64,000 nucleotides of DNA from an uncultured Prochlorococcus sp. (GCA_902564535.1 CACFBG010000003.1:1-64000), one strand, 5' to 3'. Positions 29,548 through 39,079 are shown, numbered from the stretch's first letter. Numbers and translations: made by a program. The notes: generated by a model from the sequence alone, not told the origin.

Positions 29548-30900
29548 GTGCCATGGATTACTCCAATGCATACGTTTGTTAATTCCTTTCCAAAAAAATT
29601 GGAGCAATTTCTTGCTCTTATTATCAGCTTGGGCTTATTGTTACTGCCTTTTGGGCAAAGTACATATGCCTTAAATGATGGACAATCTCTAGTTTTAGAA
29701 AGTTGGAAACTAGTTAATGAAGGCTATTTAAACCCTTCAAAATTTGATGAAGTCGAATGGAAACGATTAAGGCAAAAAGCCTTAGAGAAACCAATCAACA
29801 ATAGTTCTCAAGCTTATTCGGCTATTGAAGCCATGCTTCTCCCCCTGGGAGACCCTTATACACGTTTATTAAGACCAGATGATTACAAAGCTCTTAAAAA
29901 AAGCAATTTAGGAAGTGAAATAAATGGGATTGGACTTCAGCTCGGGGCTAGGGCTGAAGATGGAGAGATAGTTGTTATTGCTCCATTAGAAGGTTCTCCC
30001 GCAGCAGATGCAGGAATAATTAGCGGAACTACTTTGATAAGCGTAAATGGGGAATCTCCAAAAAATCTTGGATTAGAAGCAACTGCCGCAAGGCTTAGGG
30101 GGGAAACCGGCTCCCAAGTAATTATTGAAATCGCTCCCCCTAATGGGGACATTGAAGAACTTACTCTTGAAAGGAGAAGTGTTGATTTAAGACCGGTACG
30201 TACAAAAAGACTTCGCAATGAATCTCATACCCTTGGATATCTACGAATAACTCAATTTAGCGAGGGAGTTCCCGAACAAGTAAGAGAAGCTTTAGAAGAA
30301 CTTTCTGATAAAGATATAGAAGGATTAGTACTTGATTTAAGAAACAACTCTGGAGGGCTAGTAAGTTCAGGGCTTGCCGTTGCTGATGCTTTCCTAAGTA
30401 ACCAACCGATAGTTGAGACTAAAAATAGAGAAGGTATTAATGATGCCATTCCTGCATCTGAAAAAACTTTTTATAATGGTCCTATGATTACTCTTGTCAA
30501 TGAAGGAACCGCAAGTGCAAGTGAGATACTTGCTGGTGCACTTAAAGACAATGATAGATCTCAAATATTAGGCAGTAAAACTTTTGGGAAAGGCCTAATT
30601 CAATCACTTACAACATTAAGTGATGGAAGTGGGCTAGCCATTACTGTTGCTAGTTATCTAACACCATCTGGGACAGATATTCAGAACCTTGGTATAGAAC
30701 CAGATCGCATTCTTGACAAACCTGAACCCCTCAACCCCGGGGGGGCTGACGATAGATGGATAAAAGATGCGCAGCTATTAATGGAAGCCAATCTAGATCA
30801 ACAAAATATTGCTCAGACTAATCTGGAAGAAGTCTCTGAGAATCATTTAGGAGTGCAAAGTTTAGAGCCAATTTCAGATTCACTAATTAATAACGAATGA
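29548..30900 (+). CDS. ctpA: carboxyl-terminal processing protease (S41)
   Basis: A 450-residue exported serine protease of the CtpA type that trims the C-terminus of pre-D1 (PsbA) in the lumen. It shows a signal peptide in the first 45 residues, a PDZ domain around 130-210 (EINGIGLQLGARA) and the Ser-Lys dyad in NEGTASASEILAGAL and SKTFGKGLIQS. The GTG at 29548 is the longest start; the ATG at 29566 is equally plausible and still leaves a full signal peptide. The stop overlaps the next gene by 4 bp (ATGA). Confidence 0.9.
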   Translation: MPWITPMHTFVNSFPKKLEQFLALIISLGLLLLPFGQSTYALNDGQSLVLESWKLVNEGYLNPSKFDEVEWKRLRQKALEKPINNSSQAYSAIEAMLLPLGDPYTRLLRPDDYKALKKSNLGSEINGIGLQLGARAEDGEIVVIAPLEGSPAADAGIISGTTLISVNGESPKNLGLEATAARLRGETGSQVIIEIAPPNGDIEELTLERRSVDLRPVRTKRLRNESHTLGYLRITQFSEGVPEQVREALEELSDKDIEGLVLDLRNNSGGLVSSGLAVADAFLSNQPIVETKNREGINDAIPASEKTFYNGPMITLVNEGTASASEILAGALKDNDRSQILGSKTFGKGLIQSLTTLSDGSGLAITVASYLTPSGTDIQNLGIEPDRILDKPEPLNPGGADDRWIKDAQLLMEANLDQQNIAQTNLEEVSENHLGVQSLEPISDSLINNE

Positions 30901-32150
30901 CCTCAATCGTTACGACTTACCACGATCCTCTGCATAACGGAATAAGAATCAATTCTAAAGACCCAGCAGAGGCTTTAATCATGGAATTAATAGATTCACC
31001 AGCTTTTCAACGTCTTAGAAGAATTAAACAACTTGGTCCAGCTTTCTTAACTTTCCATGGAGCGGAATCGAGCAGGTTCACGCATTCTCTAGGGGTTTTT
31101 CATGTTGCGAGGAAATTCCTTGAAAAGCTGGAAAATATAGATCAAAGTTTTGCAAATAAAAGAGGTCTGGTTTTTGCGGCTTCTTTACTTCATGACCTAG
31201 GGCATGGACCTTTAAGTCATACAGGTGAAGAAATTTTTGGAATAAAACATGAAACTTGGTCCGCAAATTTAATTACAAACATACCCTCTATAAGTAACCC
31301 TCTAGAAAATTTCCAAAAAGGAATGGCTAAGGAAGTAGCAGATCTTTTACTTAAAAATTACCGCCCACAATCTATTATTCAGTCAATAATTAGTAGTCAA
31401 CTTGACTGTGATCGACTTGATTATTTATTAAGAGATAGCTATAGCACAGGGACCAGTTATGGACAGCTCGATTTGGAAAGGATTTTAAATGCATTAACTA
31501 TTGCACCTGATGGAGATCTCGCCATAAGTCCCAAAGGACTTATGGCAGTTGAGCACTATTTAGTTGTTAGAAATTTAATGTACCGAAGTATCTACAACCA
31601 CAGAATCAATGAAGTTTGTACTTGGATTTTAGAACAGTTAATTAAAACAGCACGCAGGATAGGGCCTGGGAAAATTTGGGCTGATGAAATAATGGCTAAA
31701 TGGCTTTGGTCTCCAGATGAAATCAGCTTAGAAACTTTCTTAGAAAATGATGATATACGTACAATTTATCATTTTATGCGCTGGAGCAAGGAAGGACCTA
31801 AACAATTATCAACTTTATGTGAAAGATTCCTCAATAGAAATCTTTTAAAAGCTTTAGATATAAAACATTTATCAAACGAACAAAAACTAGAATCATTAGC
31901 TTTTGCAAGGGTATTGAGCTCTAAAAATAATATTGATCCAGACATATCTTGCGGCCTAAGAAATAACAATCAATATGGTTATCATCCTTACGAAGGAGGT
32001 CTTAGAGTCTGGGATGGTGCTCAGCTTAAAGCCCTCGAAGATTTATCTCCTGTGGTAAGCAGTCTAATAAAGTCAACCGATTCATCTTGGCTTATTTATC
32101 CTAAAGAAATTGACAACGAAATTAAAACTTCCATTAAACTTTTTGCATAG
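30897..32150 (+). CDS. HD-domain phosphohydrolase (dGTPase/SAMHD1-like)
   Basis: A 417-residue metal-dependent hydrolase. The HD motif stands in ASLLHDLGHGPLSH near 99-112, with FTHSLGVFHVARKF upstream and SQLDCDRLDYLLRD near residue 175, the full set of an HD superfamily phosphohydrolase of the dNTPase type. Probable substrate is a nucleoside triphosphate, not proved. It is coupled to ctpA by a 4-bp overlap and followed after 14 bp by minC. Confidence 0.85.
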   Translation: MTSIVTTYHDPLHNGIRINSKDPAEALIMELIDSPAFQRLRRIKQLGPAFLTFHGAESSRFTHSLGVFHVARKFLEKLENIDQSFANKRGLVFAASLLHDLGHGPLSHTGEEIFGIKHETWSANLITNIPSISNPLENFQKGMAKEVADLLLKNYRPQSIIQSIISSQLDCDRLDYLLRDSYSTGTSYGQLDLERILNALTIAPDGDLAISPKGLMAVEHYLVVRNLMYRSIYNHRINEVCTWILEQLIKTARRIGPGKIWADEIMAKWLWSPDEISLETFLENDDIRTIYHFMRWSKEGPKQLSTLCERFLNRNLLKALDIKHLSNEQKLESLAFARVLSSKNNIDPDISCGLRNNNQYGYHPYEGGLRVWDGAQLKALEDLSPVVSSLIKSTDSSWLIYPKEIDNEIKTSIKLFA

Positions 32151-32164
32151 ATACTTCTTAAATT

Positions 32165-32887
32165 ATGACAAATTATTTACAAGATATTAAACTGATTTGC
32201 TTATCTAATTCAAAGAAATCACACTGGAAAGAACAACTGACAAAACAGATAAAGGATCCTTACAAAAAGGAGCTAGAAATAGATGCACAAGATTTGCTAT
32301 TAACTTGCAAAGATATTCGTGATTTAAATAATATTGTAGAAAGAAATCAATTAAAAATAACCAGGTTCAGATCTCATTTGCCTGAGACAATAGTAAGCGC
32401 TTCTTCTCTAGGATTTGAAACGCTTCTTACTCTTTCATCTTGTAAAAAATCTAATCAAGAGAAATACCCTCAATCATCCTCAAGCTATATCAATAATGAC
32501 GAATTATTCAAACTTTTACTCCACCAGGGGACTCTTAGGTCTGGAGAAAATCTTACAGGAGAAGGAGATATTCTTTTATTAGGTGACGTAAATCCTGGAG
32601 CCAAGGTTGAAGCGAGAGGAGATATTTTAATTTGGGGCAGGCTAAGAGGAATTGCGCATGCTGGGAAAGATGGTAATAGGCAAGCCAAAATAGTAGCTCT
32701 TGAATTAAGGCCTTTGCAATTGAGGATTGCTAATGCAATTGCACTTGGGCCTCAAGAAAAACCTGAAGAAGGACTCGCCGAAGAGGCTCATCTTGTAGGT
32801 GAGCAGATAATCATTGAACCTGCAAAACCTGGAAACTTCAACACTGCAAAAAATAACGCTAACCCAACTCATACAAAAACCATTTGA
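32165..32887 (+). CDS. minC: septum site-determining protein MinC
   Basis: A 240-residue FtsZ inhibitor. The C-terminal right-handed beta-helix domain is evident from GENLTGEGDILLLGDVNPGA through EARGDILIWGRLRGIAHAG, ending with KIVALELRPLQLRIAN. The N-terminal half is divergent, as usual in cyanobacteria. First of minC-minD-minE in the order found in cyanobacteria. Confidence 0.93.
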   Translation: MTNYLQDIKLICLSNSKKSHWKEQLTKQIKDPYKKELEIDAQDLLLTCKDIRDLNNIVERNQLKITRFRSHLPETIVSASSLGFETLLTLSSCKKSNQEKYPQSSSSYINNDELFKLLLHQGTLRSGENLTGEGDILLLGDVNPGAKVEARGDILIWGRLRGIAHAGKDGNRQAKIVALELRPLQLRIANAIALGPQEKPEEGLAEEAHLVGEQIIIEPAKPGNFNTAKNNANPTHTKTI

Positions 32888-33018
32888 AAGGGAACTTGCT
32901 TTTAGCCGGTATCAAGGATTAGTCCCTTCATGAAAAAATTTCAAATGAAAACCTATGTCACCAATATCCTTTGATAACTGCAAACTCCAATTAAGATTTG
33001 AGAACTTTTAAGAGGTCC

Positions 33019-33831
33019 GTGGAGTCAAATACTCGTATCATCCTTATTTGCTCTGGTAAAGGCGGAGTCGGGAAAACGACTCTGACAGCAAATTTGGGCA
33101 TAGCTCTTGCACAACAAGGCTCAAAAACTGCCGTACTAGATGCTGATTTTGGATTAAGGAATCTTGATTTATTGCTTGGGCTAGAAAACAGAATCATTTA
33201 TACAGCTCAAGAAGTACTTGAAGAAAGTTGTCGACTTGAACAAGCGCTTGTTAAACACAAACAAGAGCCAAATCTTTCCCTAATGCCAGCAGGTAATCCA
33301 AGAATGCTTGATTGGCTTAAACCTGACGACATGCAACGCATTGTCTCAATGCTCAGTGAGGAATTTGATTATGTATTAATCGATTGTCCAGCAGGAGTTG
33401 AAGATGGATTTAAAAATGCAGTTGCTGGAGCAAAAGAAGCCATAGTAATTACGAATCCAGAGGTTTCTGCTGTAAGAGATGCTGATCGAGTCATAGGTCT
33501 GCTCAATAGCAATGGAATCAAACCAGTCCAATTAGTTCTCAATAGAGTTAGGCCAAAAATGATGGCTTCCCAAGAGATGCTTGCAGTTGAAGATGTTACC
33601 GATATCCTTGCTTTGCCTTTGCTTGGACTTGTAGTAGAAGATGAACAAGTAATAGTCAGCACAAACAGGGGAGAACCTTTAACTCTCATAGGAAGTAAAT
33701 CCCCTGCAGCAAAATGCTACTCGAATATTGCTCGTCGCTTACAAGGAGAAGAAATCCCTCTTATTGACCCCTCAAAAGAAGGGTCAATAAGAGAAAAGTT
33801 TAGACGTTTAATGCAAACCAAGATTTTTTAA
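33019..33831 (+). CDS. minD: septum site-determining ATPase MinD
   Basis: A deviant-Walker ParA-type ATPase that recruits MinC to the membrane. Walker A SGKGGVGKTTLTANLG, LDADFGLRNLDLLLG and YVLIDCPAG are all present. A longer TTG start at 32998 exists; I prefer GTG at 33019 because it gives 270 residues, the family length, and removes a non-conserved N-terminus, though its AAGAGG ribosome site is only three bases away. The C-terminal amphipathic helix (REKFRRLMQTKIF) is the membrane-targeting sequence. Confidence 0.93.
   Translation: MESNTRIILICSGKGGVGKTTLTANLGIALAQQGSKTAVLDADFGLRNLDLLLGLENRIIYTAQEVLEESCRLEQALVKHKQEPNLSLMPAGNPRMLDWLKPDDMQRIVSMLSEEFDYVLIDCPAGVEDGFKNAVAGAKEAIVITNPEVSAVRDADRVIGLLNSNGIKPVQLVLNRVRPKMMASQEMLAVEDVTDILALPLLGLVVEDEQVIVSTNRGEPLTLIGSKSPAAKCYSNIARRLQGEEIPLIDPSKEGSIREKFRRLMQTKIF
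33761..33790 (+). repeat. 10-bp perfect inverted repeat inside minD
   Basis: TTATTGACCC (33761-33770) and GGGTCAATAA (33781-33790) flank a ten-base loop, near the 3' end of minD and about 50 bp before minE. No T run follows, so it is not a typical terminator. Confidence 0.6.
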
Positions 33832-33840
33832 ACTGATCCA

Positions 33841-34134
33841 ATGACTCTTAGAGACATCATCAACAAACTTCTTAGGCGCCAATCATCAAGTGCCAAAACT
33901 GCAAGGGAGAGACTGCAATTAGTTCTTGCCCATGACCGTTGCGACCTAAGCCCAGAACTATTGGATCAGATGAGGAGAGAAATTCTTGAAGTTGTAGCCA
34001 AATATGTAGAAATAGATCTTGAAGAAGGTGCTGTTAGCTTAGAAACAGAAGATCGTATGACAGCTCTTGTTGCAAATTTACCGATAAAACGCTCATTGAT
34101 GAACGCAGAAGCTGATGAAGTGAAAACCACATAA
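33841..34134 (+). CDS. minE: cell division topological specificity factor MinE
   Basis: A 97-residue protein that stimulates MinD ATPase and drives pole-to-pole oscillation. The anti-MinCD helix region [20 protein letters not shown] near 19-38 and the beta-rich dimer domain ([20 protein letters not shown]) are clear. It starts 9 bp after minD, completing minCDE. Confidence 0.95.
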   Translation: MTLRDIINKLLRRQSSSAKTARERLQLVLAHDRCDLSPELLDQMRREILEVVAKYVEIDLEEGAVSLETEDRMTALVANLPIKRSLMNAEADEVKTT

Positions 34135-34258
34135 TCAACTTTCTACATATTCATAAAGGATATATAGTCTTGACATTGGAAGAAAAATTAAAATTTTCCT
34201 CTGATCTCAATTTTATTTTGAGTTTTTGCCCCATCCCTTCTGTAAAATCTATAAAAAT

Positions 34259-34330
34259 GCCGGCTTAGCTCAGTGGTAGAGCAGCGCTTTTGTAAAGCGA
34301 AGGTCATCGGTTCAAATCCGTTAGCCGGCT
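34259..34330 (+). tRNA. tRNA-Thr (anticodon TGT)
   Basis: Acceptor GCCGGCT/AGCCGGC, anticodon loop TTTGTAA, T-arm ATCGG-TTCAAAT-CCGTT, discriminator T. The top pair of the anticodon stem is a mismatch. CCA is not encoded. Confidence 0.95.
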
Positions 34331-34340
34331 TAAATAAAAA

Positions 34341-34387
34341 ACAATTAATGATTGACTCAACTTTTATTTCAGTAAATCATTAATTGT
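34341..34387 (-). terminator. 13-bp perfect inverted repeat acting as minus-strand terminator
   Basis: ACAATTAATGATT (34341-34353) pairs perfectly with AATCATTAATTGT (34375-34387). On the minus strand it is followed by six T and overlaps the stop codon of the gene at 34380, so it probably ends the prmC-tsaC transcript. It may also limit read-through from tRNA-Thr. Confidence 0.7.
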
Positions 34388-34547
34388 AAGATTTGTTTTT
34401 ACCTGAAATTAACACAAAAATAATTATCAGAGATAGCAATCCAATACCTTTTAATTCAAAGAAAAATAATGAATGCTGAATCAAAGGTCTAAAAAATAAA
34501 TGAAATAGAGACTGAACTATTAAAACTAAGAATAGCAACACAATCAT
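34380..34547 (-). CDS. small two-span membrane protein, 55 aa
   Basis: A minus-strand frame of 55 residues starting MIVLLFLVLIVQSLFHLFF. It has two hydrophobic stretches (about 2-19 and 36-48) joined by a short polar turn and ends KNKSYN. The ATG overlaps the tsaC stop by 4 bp (ATGA), which strongly supports a real, translationally coupled gene despite its small size. No family recognised. Likely in the cytoplasmic or thylakoid membrane. Confidence 0.65.
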   Translation of the reverse strand: MIVLLFLVLIVQSLFHLFFRPLIQHSLFFFELKGIGLLSLIIIFVLISGKNKSYN

Positions 34548-35152
34548 TTTTTCCAATTAATATCTAAAGGCCTACTGCCAAGTCTCAAAACCTTCCATTG
34601 ATTTCTACTTTGCCAAGAAATAACCGTACTAGCAACTCCTTCTGAAGAGGGCCATGGAACTGGACCTAAAATAGGTAATTTAGGGAAAATAGATGATGCT
34701 TCTGTAGCAGTTATAGCTGCAGACTCTCCAGACAAGTTTGCACTTGTAGTTGCTAATGGACCTGTTAATTCAAGCAATCTCAATGCAAGTTCTAAGTTTG
34801 GCATTCTAAGTCCAATTGTATTTTCTTGTTTATTTAAAAACTTCACACTTGGTCCAAAAGCAGGAACAATAATTGTCAAATCACCAGGCCAATATTTTTC
34901 TGCAACAAGCATTGCATCCTCTAAAGCAAAAGATAAGACATTCTCAAGTAATTCTTCTTTACTTGCTCCCATCAAAATTAATGGTTTGTCAAATGGTCTT
35001 TTTTTTAATTTCCAAAGTTCTTGAGAATTATTAGGAGATACTCCCAAAGCAGGCAAAGTATCTGTAGGAAATAAAGCTGGGCAACCTTGCTTTATTTCTT
35101 GAGCAAGATCTCTCACATCAAATATTAATTTTCGATCTAATGTCATTTTCAA
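34544..35152 (-). CDS. tsaC: Sua5/YrdC-type threonylcarbamoyl-AMP synthase
   Basis: A 202-residue enzyme that makes threonylcarbamoyl-adenylate from Thr, bicarbonate and ATP for the t6A37 modification of ANN-reading tRNAs. It shows the YrdC fold: GCPALFPTDTLPALGVSPN near 20-38, KKRPFDKPLILMGA, WPGDLTIIVPA and LRMPN...TSANLSG. No Sua5 C-terminal domain is present. It overlaps prmC by 4 bp and the small membrane gene by 4 bp, so three genes are tightly linked. Confidence 0.9.
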   Translation of the reverse strand: MKMTLDRKLIFDVRDLAQEIKQGCPALFPTDTLPALGVSPNNSQELWKLKKRPFDKPLILMGASKEELLENVLSFALEDAMLVAEKYWPGDLTIIVPAFGPSVKFLNKQENTIGLRMPNLELALRLLELTGPLATTSANLSGESAAITATEASSIFPKLPILGPVPWPSSEGVASTVISWQSRNQWKVLRLGSRPLDINWKK

Positions 35153-36030
35153 ACCTTCTTAGATTTCGATCCAATTGCAAATCTTTTGATGCCTTGTAAA
35201 TCTTTTTTCCAATGAATGTTAATTAAACCTGCGGCTTTCATCAATGTTAATACGGAATTGCTTTGATCATAATGGTGCTCAATCATTATCACTCCACCTG
35301 GCGCAAGTGCATAAGAAACAAAAGCCATTATTTCTCTCAAACAGCACAATCCATCTTCACCTCCAGATAAAGCTAAATTTGGTTCATTTTTAGCAACAAT
35401 TTTTTCCAACTTTGGAATCAACCCTGAAGGTATATAAGGAGGGTTAGACAAAACAAGGTCAAAAGTCCCCCACCATGGTCTTAAAGGTTGCCACCATGAC
35501 CCCAAATGAAGAGAATATTTTGCTTGTCCTCCTAAAAGCTGAAGATTTTTTTGAGCTAAAGCTAAAGCAGGCTTACTTATTTCCACAACATGTCCCTTCC
35601 ATGTAGGAAGTTCTCTCGCTAATGCAATTGCCAAAGCTCCAGATCCTGTCCCCAAGTCTGCCCATCGACCATTTGGAATATTTTTGAAATTATCAACTGC
35701 AAAATCAACCAAAAGCTCTGTTTCCTGTCGCGGAATCATTACAGCTGAACTAACTTCCAATTGGAAATCCCTCCAAGGACATATGCCAACTAAATATTGA
35801 AGAGGTATAGATTCTTGTAGATGTTTGTGCCAAAGGATTGATAATTCCTCTAAAGACCTAACAAGAACACAAAATTTATTTTCATCCATAAAAAGACTTT
35901 GAAGTTCACTCCATCTCAACCCCCCAGCTAAATCTAAAAGCCAATCCAAACTCTCCCTTTGCCCACCTAATTCCAATTGCTCCCTCCTCCACTTCAGAAT
36001 ATCTTTAGATAGATAGTCAAATGCTTTCAT
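35149..36030 (-). CDS. prmC: release factor glutamine methyltransferase
   Basis: A 293-residue SAM-dependent enzyme that methylates the GGQ glutamine of release factors RF1/RF2. The motif I region WADLGTGSGALAIALAREL and the catalytic NPPY in LVLSNPPYIPSG are both clear, with an N-terminal helical substrate-binding domain. First gene of the prmC-tsaC-small membrane protein group. Confidence 0.93.
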   Translation of the reverse strand: MKAFDYLSKDILKWRREQLELGGQRESLDWLLDLAGGLRWSELQSLFMDENKFCVLVRSLEELSILWHKHLQESIPLQYLVGICPWRDFQLEVSSAVMIPRQETELLVDFAVDNFKNIPNGRWADLGTGSGALAIALARELPTWKGHVVEISKPALALAQKNLQLLGGQAKYSLHLGSWWQPLRPWWGTFDLVLSNPPYIPSGLIPKLEKIVAKNEPNLALSGGEDGLCCLREIMAFVSYALAPGGVIMIEHHYDQSNSVLTLMKAAGLINIHWKKDLQGIKRFAIGSKSKKV

Positions 36031-36108
36031 AAATAAATAACAAAAGAGATAGGCAGATCATTAGGGAAGAATAATTAATCAATGAAAGCAAGTAAAGAAT
36101 AACTATGC

Positions 36109-36552
36109 TTAATTGAAGCATCCAGAATTTATTTTATCTATTGCTTCTTCCAAAAATCCAGGATTTTGTCTAGCTATGCGAAAACCATTTTCCATTTTTT
36201 TTACTACTACTAATTCGACTTTTGATGCTGCAAAGAGTTTTCTATCATCTCCAAGGAAATTAGTTTTCCAGAGCCACCTAACTCCATTTAATTTAACAGG
36301 AAAATTCTCTAAATATACTTTATCCCCATGCCTTAAAGGATTCTTGTAGTCTAATTTCAATGAAACTACAGTTATTTCAAAGCCATTTGCAGATAATTCA
36401 TGATATTCTATGCCGACACTTGAAAGAATCTTAATTCTTGCTTCTTCCAGCCAAGATATATAGGAACCATGCCACATAACTCCGGCATGATCAGTATGTT
36501 GTGGTAAAACACGTTTTTCAATGATCCAAGGACCTGGAATATTTTCAGACAC
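36109..36552 (-). CDS. hotdog-fold thioesterase, probable DHNA-CoA thioesterase
   Basis: A 147-residue 4HBT/YbgC-like protein. The active-site segment QHTDHAGVMWHGSYISWLEEAR is close to cyanobacterial 1,4-dihydroxy-2-naphthoyl-CoA thioesterases of phylloquinone synthesis, and the family length fits. The reaction would release DHNA for the phylloquinone of photosystem I. Another acyl-CoA substrate cannot be excluded. It lies downstream of psbM on the same strand, across a very long hairpin. Confidence 0.78.
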   Translation of the reverse strand: MSENIPGPWIIEKRVLPQHTDHAGVMWHGSYISWLEEARIKILSSVGIEYHELSANGFEITVVSLKLDYKNPLRHGDKVYLENFPVKLNGVRWLWKTNFLGDDRKLFAASKVELVVVKKMENGFRIARQNPGFLEEAIDKINSGCFN

Positions 36553-36628
36553 AACAAAAATTCATTTTAATTATTCTAATACTAATAAAGAAGACTTAAT
36601 TCTTACTATTTCAATAAACATTATTTTC

Positions 36629-36694
36629 TTTCAGCATAAATAACCCAGAAGAACAAAGTTGGATTTTTATTCTTCTGGGTTATTTATGCTGAAA
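36629..36694. repeat. 25-bp perfect inverted repeat between psbM and the thioesterase gene
   Basis: The left arm 36629-36653 and right arm 36670-36694 are exact reverse complements across 25 bases (core AACCCAGAAGAA / TTCTTCTGGGTT) around a 16-base loop. There is no strong T run after it on either strand. In RNA from psbM it would form a very stable hairpin. Confidence 0.85.
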
Positions 36695-36717
36695 ATTTCT
36701 GATAAGAAATGCTGTAG

Positions 36718-36870
36718 TTACAAAGTTGGGCCGATTTTCCCTTTACCTGACTCAGAAAAGAAACTTGATTTCTCCCCATCTTTTGTGGAGATAAACAAGC
36801 CTATTAAAAATATCGTTGGAACCGCAACGAACAAAAGGCTAGCGATGAAGCCGAAGTTGGTGGTTTCCAT
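36718..36870 (-). CDS. psbM: photosystem II protein M
   Basis: A 50-residue single-span PSII subunit that sits at the dimer interface. It begins METTNFGFIASLLFVAVP and continues with TIFLIGLFISTKDG, matching PsbM, followed by a polar extension of about 17 residues typical of Prochlorococcus forms. Too short for ordinary gene callers; the plus-strand frame over it is a shadow. A 25-bp hairpin lies 24 bp after its stop. Confidence 0.9.
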   Translation of the reverse strand: METTNFGFIASLLFVAVPTIFLIGLFISTKDGEKSSFFSESGKGKIGPTL

Positions 36871-37410
36871 GACCTCAAAAATTTTTCAACTGAATTTATC
36901 ATCATTACACCCCAATTGATGAATTTGTAAGACGGTTGTGATTTGAAGCAAAAAAGAATCTAAAAATCCAACTCGATCTTCGCCAAAACCAAGTTGAAAG
37001 AAAGGGTTTGAAATTTTGCAATTGAATAACTCTCTGTTAAATCTGGCTTAATAAAGCAAGGTCTCAAAAAAGAAATCGAATCAACACCTCGAAAGATTCT
37101 AAAAATGATCATTTTTTTACCTGAATCACCTCAAAATTCATGAATTCATGCTGAAAAAAACTTTTTACTAGGGGGGGAAACGATCCAAATAGGCACAAAA
37201 TTGTCCCTTGGCATTGAGATTTGTGACCGAAATTCAAATCCTTCATAAGCCCCAATTCCTCTGAATCCCCCGAAAATACAGTTCAAAACAAGCTTGAGAA
37301 GTATCAATACACATTGCAGGTAATGTTATTAATCCTCTGCAATTAAGTAGGACGGCTTACGATCTACAGGTCTAGCTGCATTAAGCAGCTTTGTTCCACG
37401 AGCCTGACCA
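36871..37410. promoter_or_regulatory. psbM-psbB divergent intergenic region
   Basis: About 540 bp without a gene. It must hold the psbM and psbB promoters and a long psbB leader. Visible features are a self-complementary TGAATTCATGAATTCA-like block near 37135-37150 and a run of seven G near 37172. I cannot place -35/-10 boxes reliably. Confidence 0.4.
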
Positions 37411-38934
37411 ATGGGATTGCCCTGGTATCGGGTGCACAGCGTCGTAATCAACGACCCAGGCCGACTCTTGGCCGTGCACCTCATGCACACAGCTTTGTTA
37501 GCCGGCTGGGCCGGCTCCATGGCCCTATATGAATTGGCCATTTTTGATCCTTCTGATCCAGTCCTTAACCCAATGTGGCGACAAGGCATGTATGTCATGC
37601 CTTTTATGGCCAGATTAGGTATTACAGGAAGCTGGGCTGGTTGGGATATCACCGGTGAAACCGGTATAGATCCAGGATTCTGGAGCTTCGAAGGTGTTGC
37701 AGCAGCACATATCGTCTTCAGTGGCCTACTTATGTTGGCTGCCATTTGGCACTGGACTTACTGGGATCTTGAACTTTGGGAAGATTCCAGAACTGGTGAA
37801 GCAGCTCTCGACCTCCCAAGAATCTTTGGGATACACCTTCTACTTGCTGGTCTTACTTGCTTTGGCTTTGGAGCATTTCATTGCTCCACGGTTGGTATTT
37901 GGGTTTCAGACCCTTATGCCTTAACTGGGCATGTAGAACCTGTCACTCCTGTATGGGGAGCAGAGGGATTCAACCCATTTAGTCCTGGAGGAATAGTTGC
38001 CAACCATATTGGCGCTGGACTTTTAGGAATAGTTGGTGGTGTTTTTCATATCACTAACCGTCCTGGAGAACGTCTTTATAGAAACCTAAGAATGGGCAGC
38101 TTAGAAGGAGTACTAGCTAGTGCTCTTGCTGCAGTTCTATTCGTATCTTTTGTTGTCTCCGGAACAATGTGGTATGGGTCCGCAACAACTCCTGTTGAGC
38201 TTTTTGGCCCTACTCGCTTCCAATGGGACTCTGGTTATTTCAAAACTGAAATCAATCGAAGGGTTCAAACAGCTATAGATAATGGTTCTTCAAAGGCAGA
38301 AGCATATGCTTCTATTCCAGAAAAACTAGCTTTCTATGATTATGTAGGCAATAGTCCTGCTAAAGGTGGCTTGTTCCGTGTTGGTGCGATGGTCAATGGA
38401 GACGGTCTACCCACTGGATGGCAAGGACATGTTGCCTTCACAGATAAAGAGGGTAACGATTTAGAAGTTCGACGTCTTCCAAACTTCTTTGAGAACTTCC
38501 CAGTAATTCTCGAAGATCAAGATGGAAACGTTCGAGCAGATATTCCTTTCCGCCGAGCTGAAGCTAAGTATTCAATCGAGCAGACAGGTGTAACAGCTAC
38601 CATTTATGGTGGCGAGCTAAATGGACAAACATTCACTGACCCTGTAGTAGTCAAGCGTCTAGCTAGAAAGGCTCAACTTGGAGAATCTTTCAAGTTTGAT
38701 AGAGACCGTTACAAGTCTGATGGTGTATTCAGAAGCTCACCTCGAAGCTGGTTTACCTTTGCGCATGCCAGCTTTGGATTGCTCTTCTTGTTTGGTCATT
38801 GGTGGCATGCCGCTAGGACTCTTTATCGCGATGTATTCGCTGGTATCGATCCAGACCTGGGAGATCAAGTGGAATTCGGTCTATTCAAGAAACTTGGAGA
38901 CGAATCCACTCGTCGAGTCCCAGGAAGGGCCTAA
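37411..38934 (+). CDS. psbB: photosystem II CP47 core antenna protein
   Basis: A 507-residue thylakoid protein with six membrane helices that binds core-antenna chlorophyll. The start [19 protein letters not shown], the [17 protein letters not shown] chlorophyll-ligand helix and the large lumenal loop (about 260-450, [20 protein letters not shown]) are as in CP47. Full length. psbT follows 40 bp later. Confidence 0.98.
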   Translation: MGLPWYRVHSVVINDPGRLLAVHLMHTALLAGWAGSMALYELAIFDPSDPVLNPMWRQGMYVMPFMARLGITGSWAGWDITGETGIDPGFWSFEGVAAAHIVFSGLLMLAAIWHWTYWDLELWEDSRTGEAALDLPRIFGIHLLLAGLTCFGFGAFHCSTVGIWVSDPYALTGHVEPVTPVWGAEGFNPFSPGGIVANHIGAGLLGIVGGVFHITNRPGERLYRNLRMGSLEGVLASALAAVLFVSFVVSGTMWYGSATTPVELFGPTRFQWDSGYFKTEINRRVQTAIDNGSSKAEAYASIPEKLAFYDYVGNSPAKGGLFRVGAMVNGDGLPTGWQGHVAFTDKEGNDLEVRRLPNFFENFPVILEDQDGNVRADIPFRRAEAKYSIEQTGVTATIYGGELNGQTFTDPVVVKRLARKAQLGESFKFDRDRYKSDGVFRSSPRSWFTFAHASFGLLFLFGHWWHAARTLYRDVFAGIDPDLGDQVEFGLFKKLGDESTRRVPGRA

Positions 38935-38974
38935 AATGTGGCCATCCTATCTATAGACCTTTCTTAGTAACAAG

Positions 38975-39076
38975 ATGGAAGCCTTTACCTACGTCCTCAT
39001 TCTCACGTTGGCAGTTGTAACTTTGTTCTTCTGTGTCGCCTTCCGCGATCCTCCTAAGTACAACAGCAAAAGATGA
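38975..39076 (+). CDS. psbT: photosystem II protein T
   Basis: A 33-residue single-span PSII subunit: [19 protein letters not shown] followed by FRDPPKYN, a near-perfect PsbT. It lies 40 bp after psbB, with a strong terminator immediately after the stop. Confidence 0.95.
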   Translation: MEAFTYVLILTLAVVTLFFCVAFRDPPKYNSKR

Positions 39077-39079
39077 AAA

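Noticed and set aside
36659-36919. 86-codon plus-strand frame over psbM
   Set aside because: Shadow of psbM on the minus strand, which matches a known family.
37329-37745. 138-codon minus-strand frame across the start of psbB
   Set aside because: Antisense of a certain photosystem gene and caused by its codon pattern.
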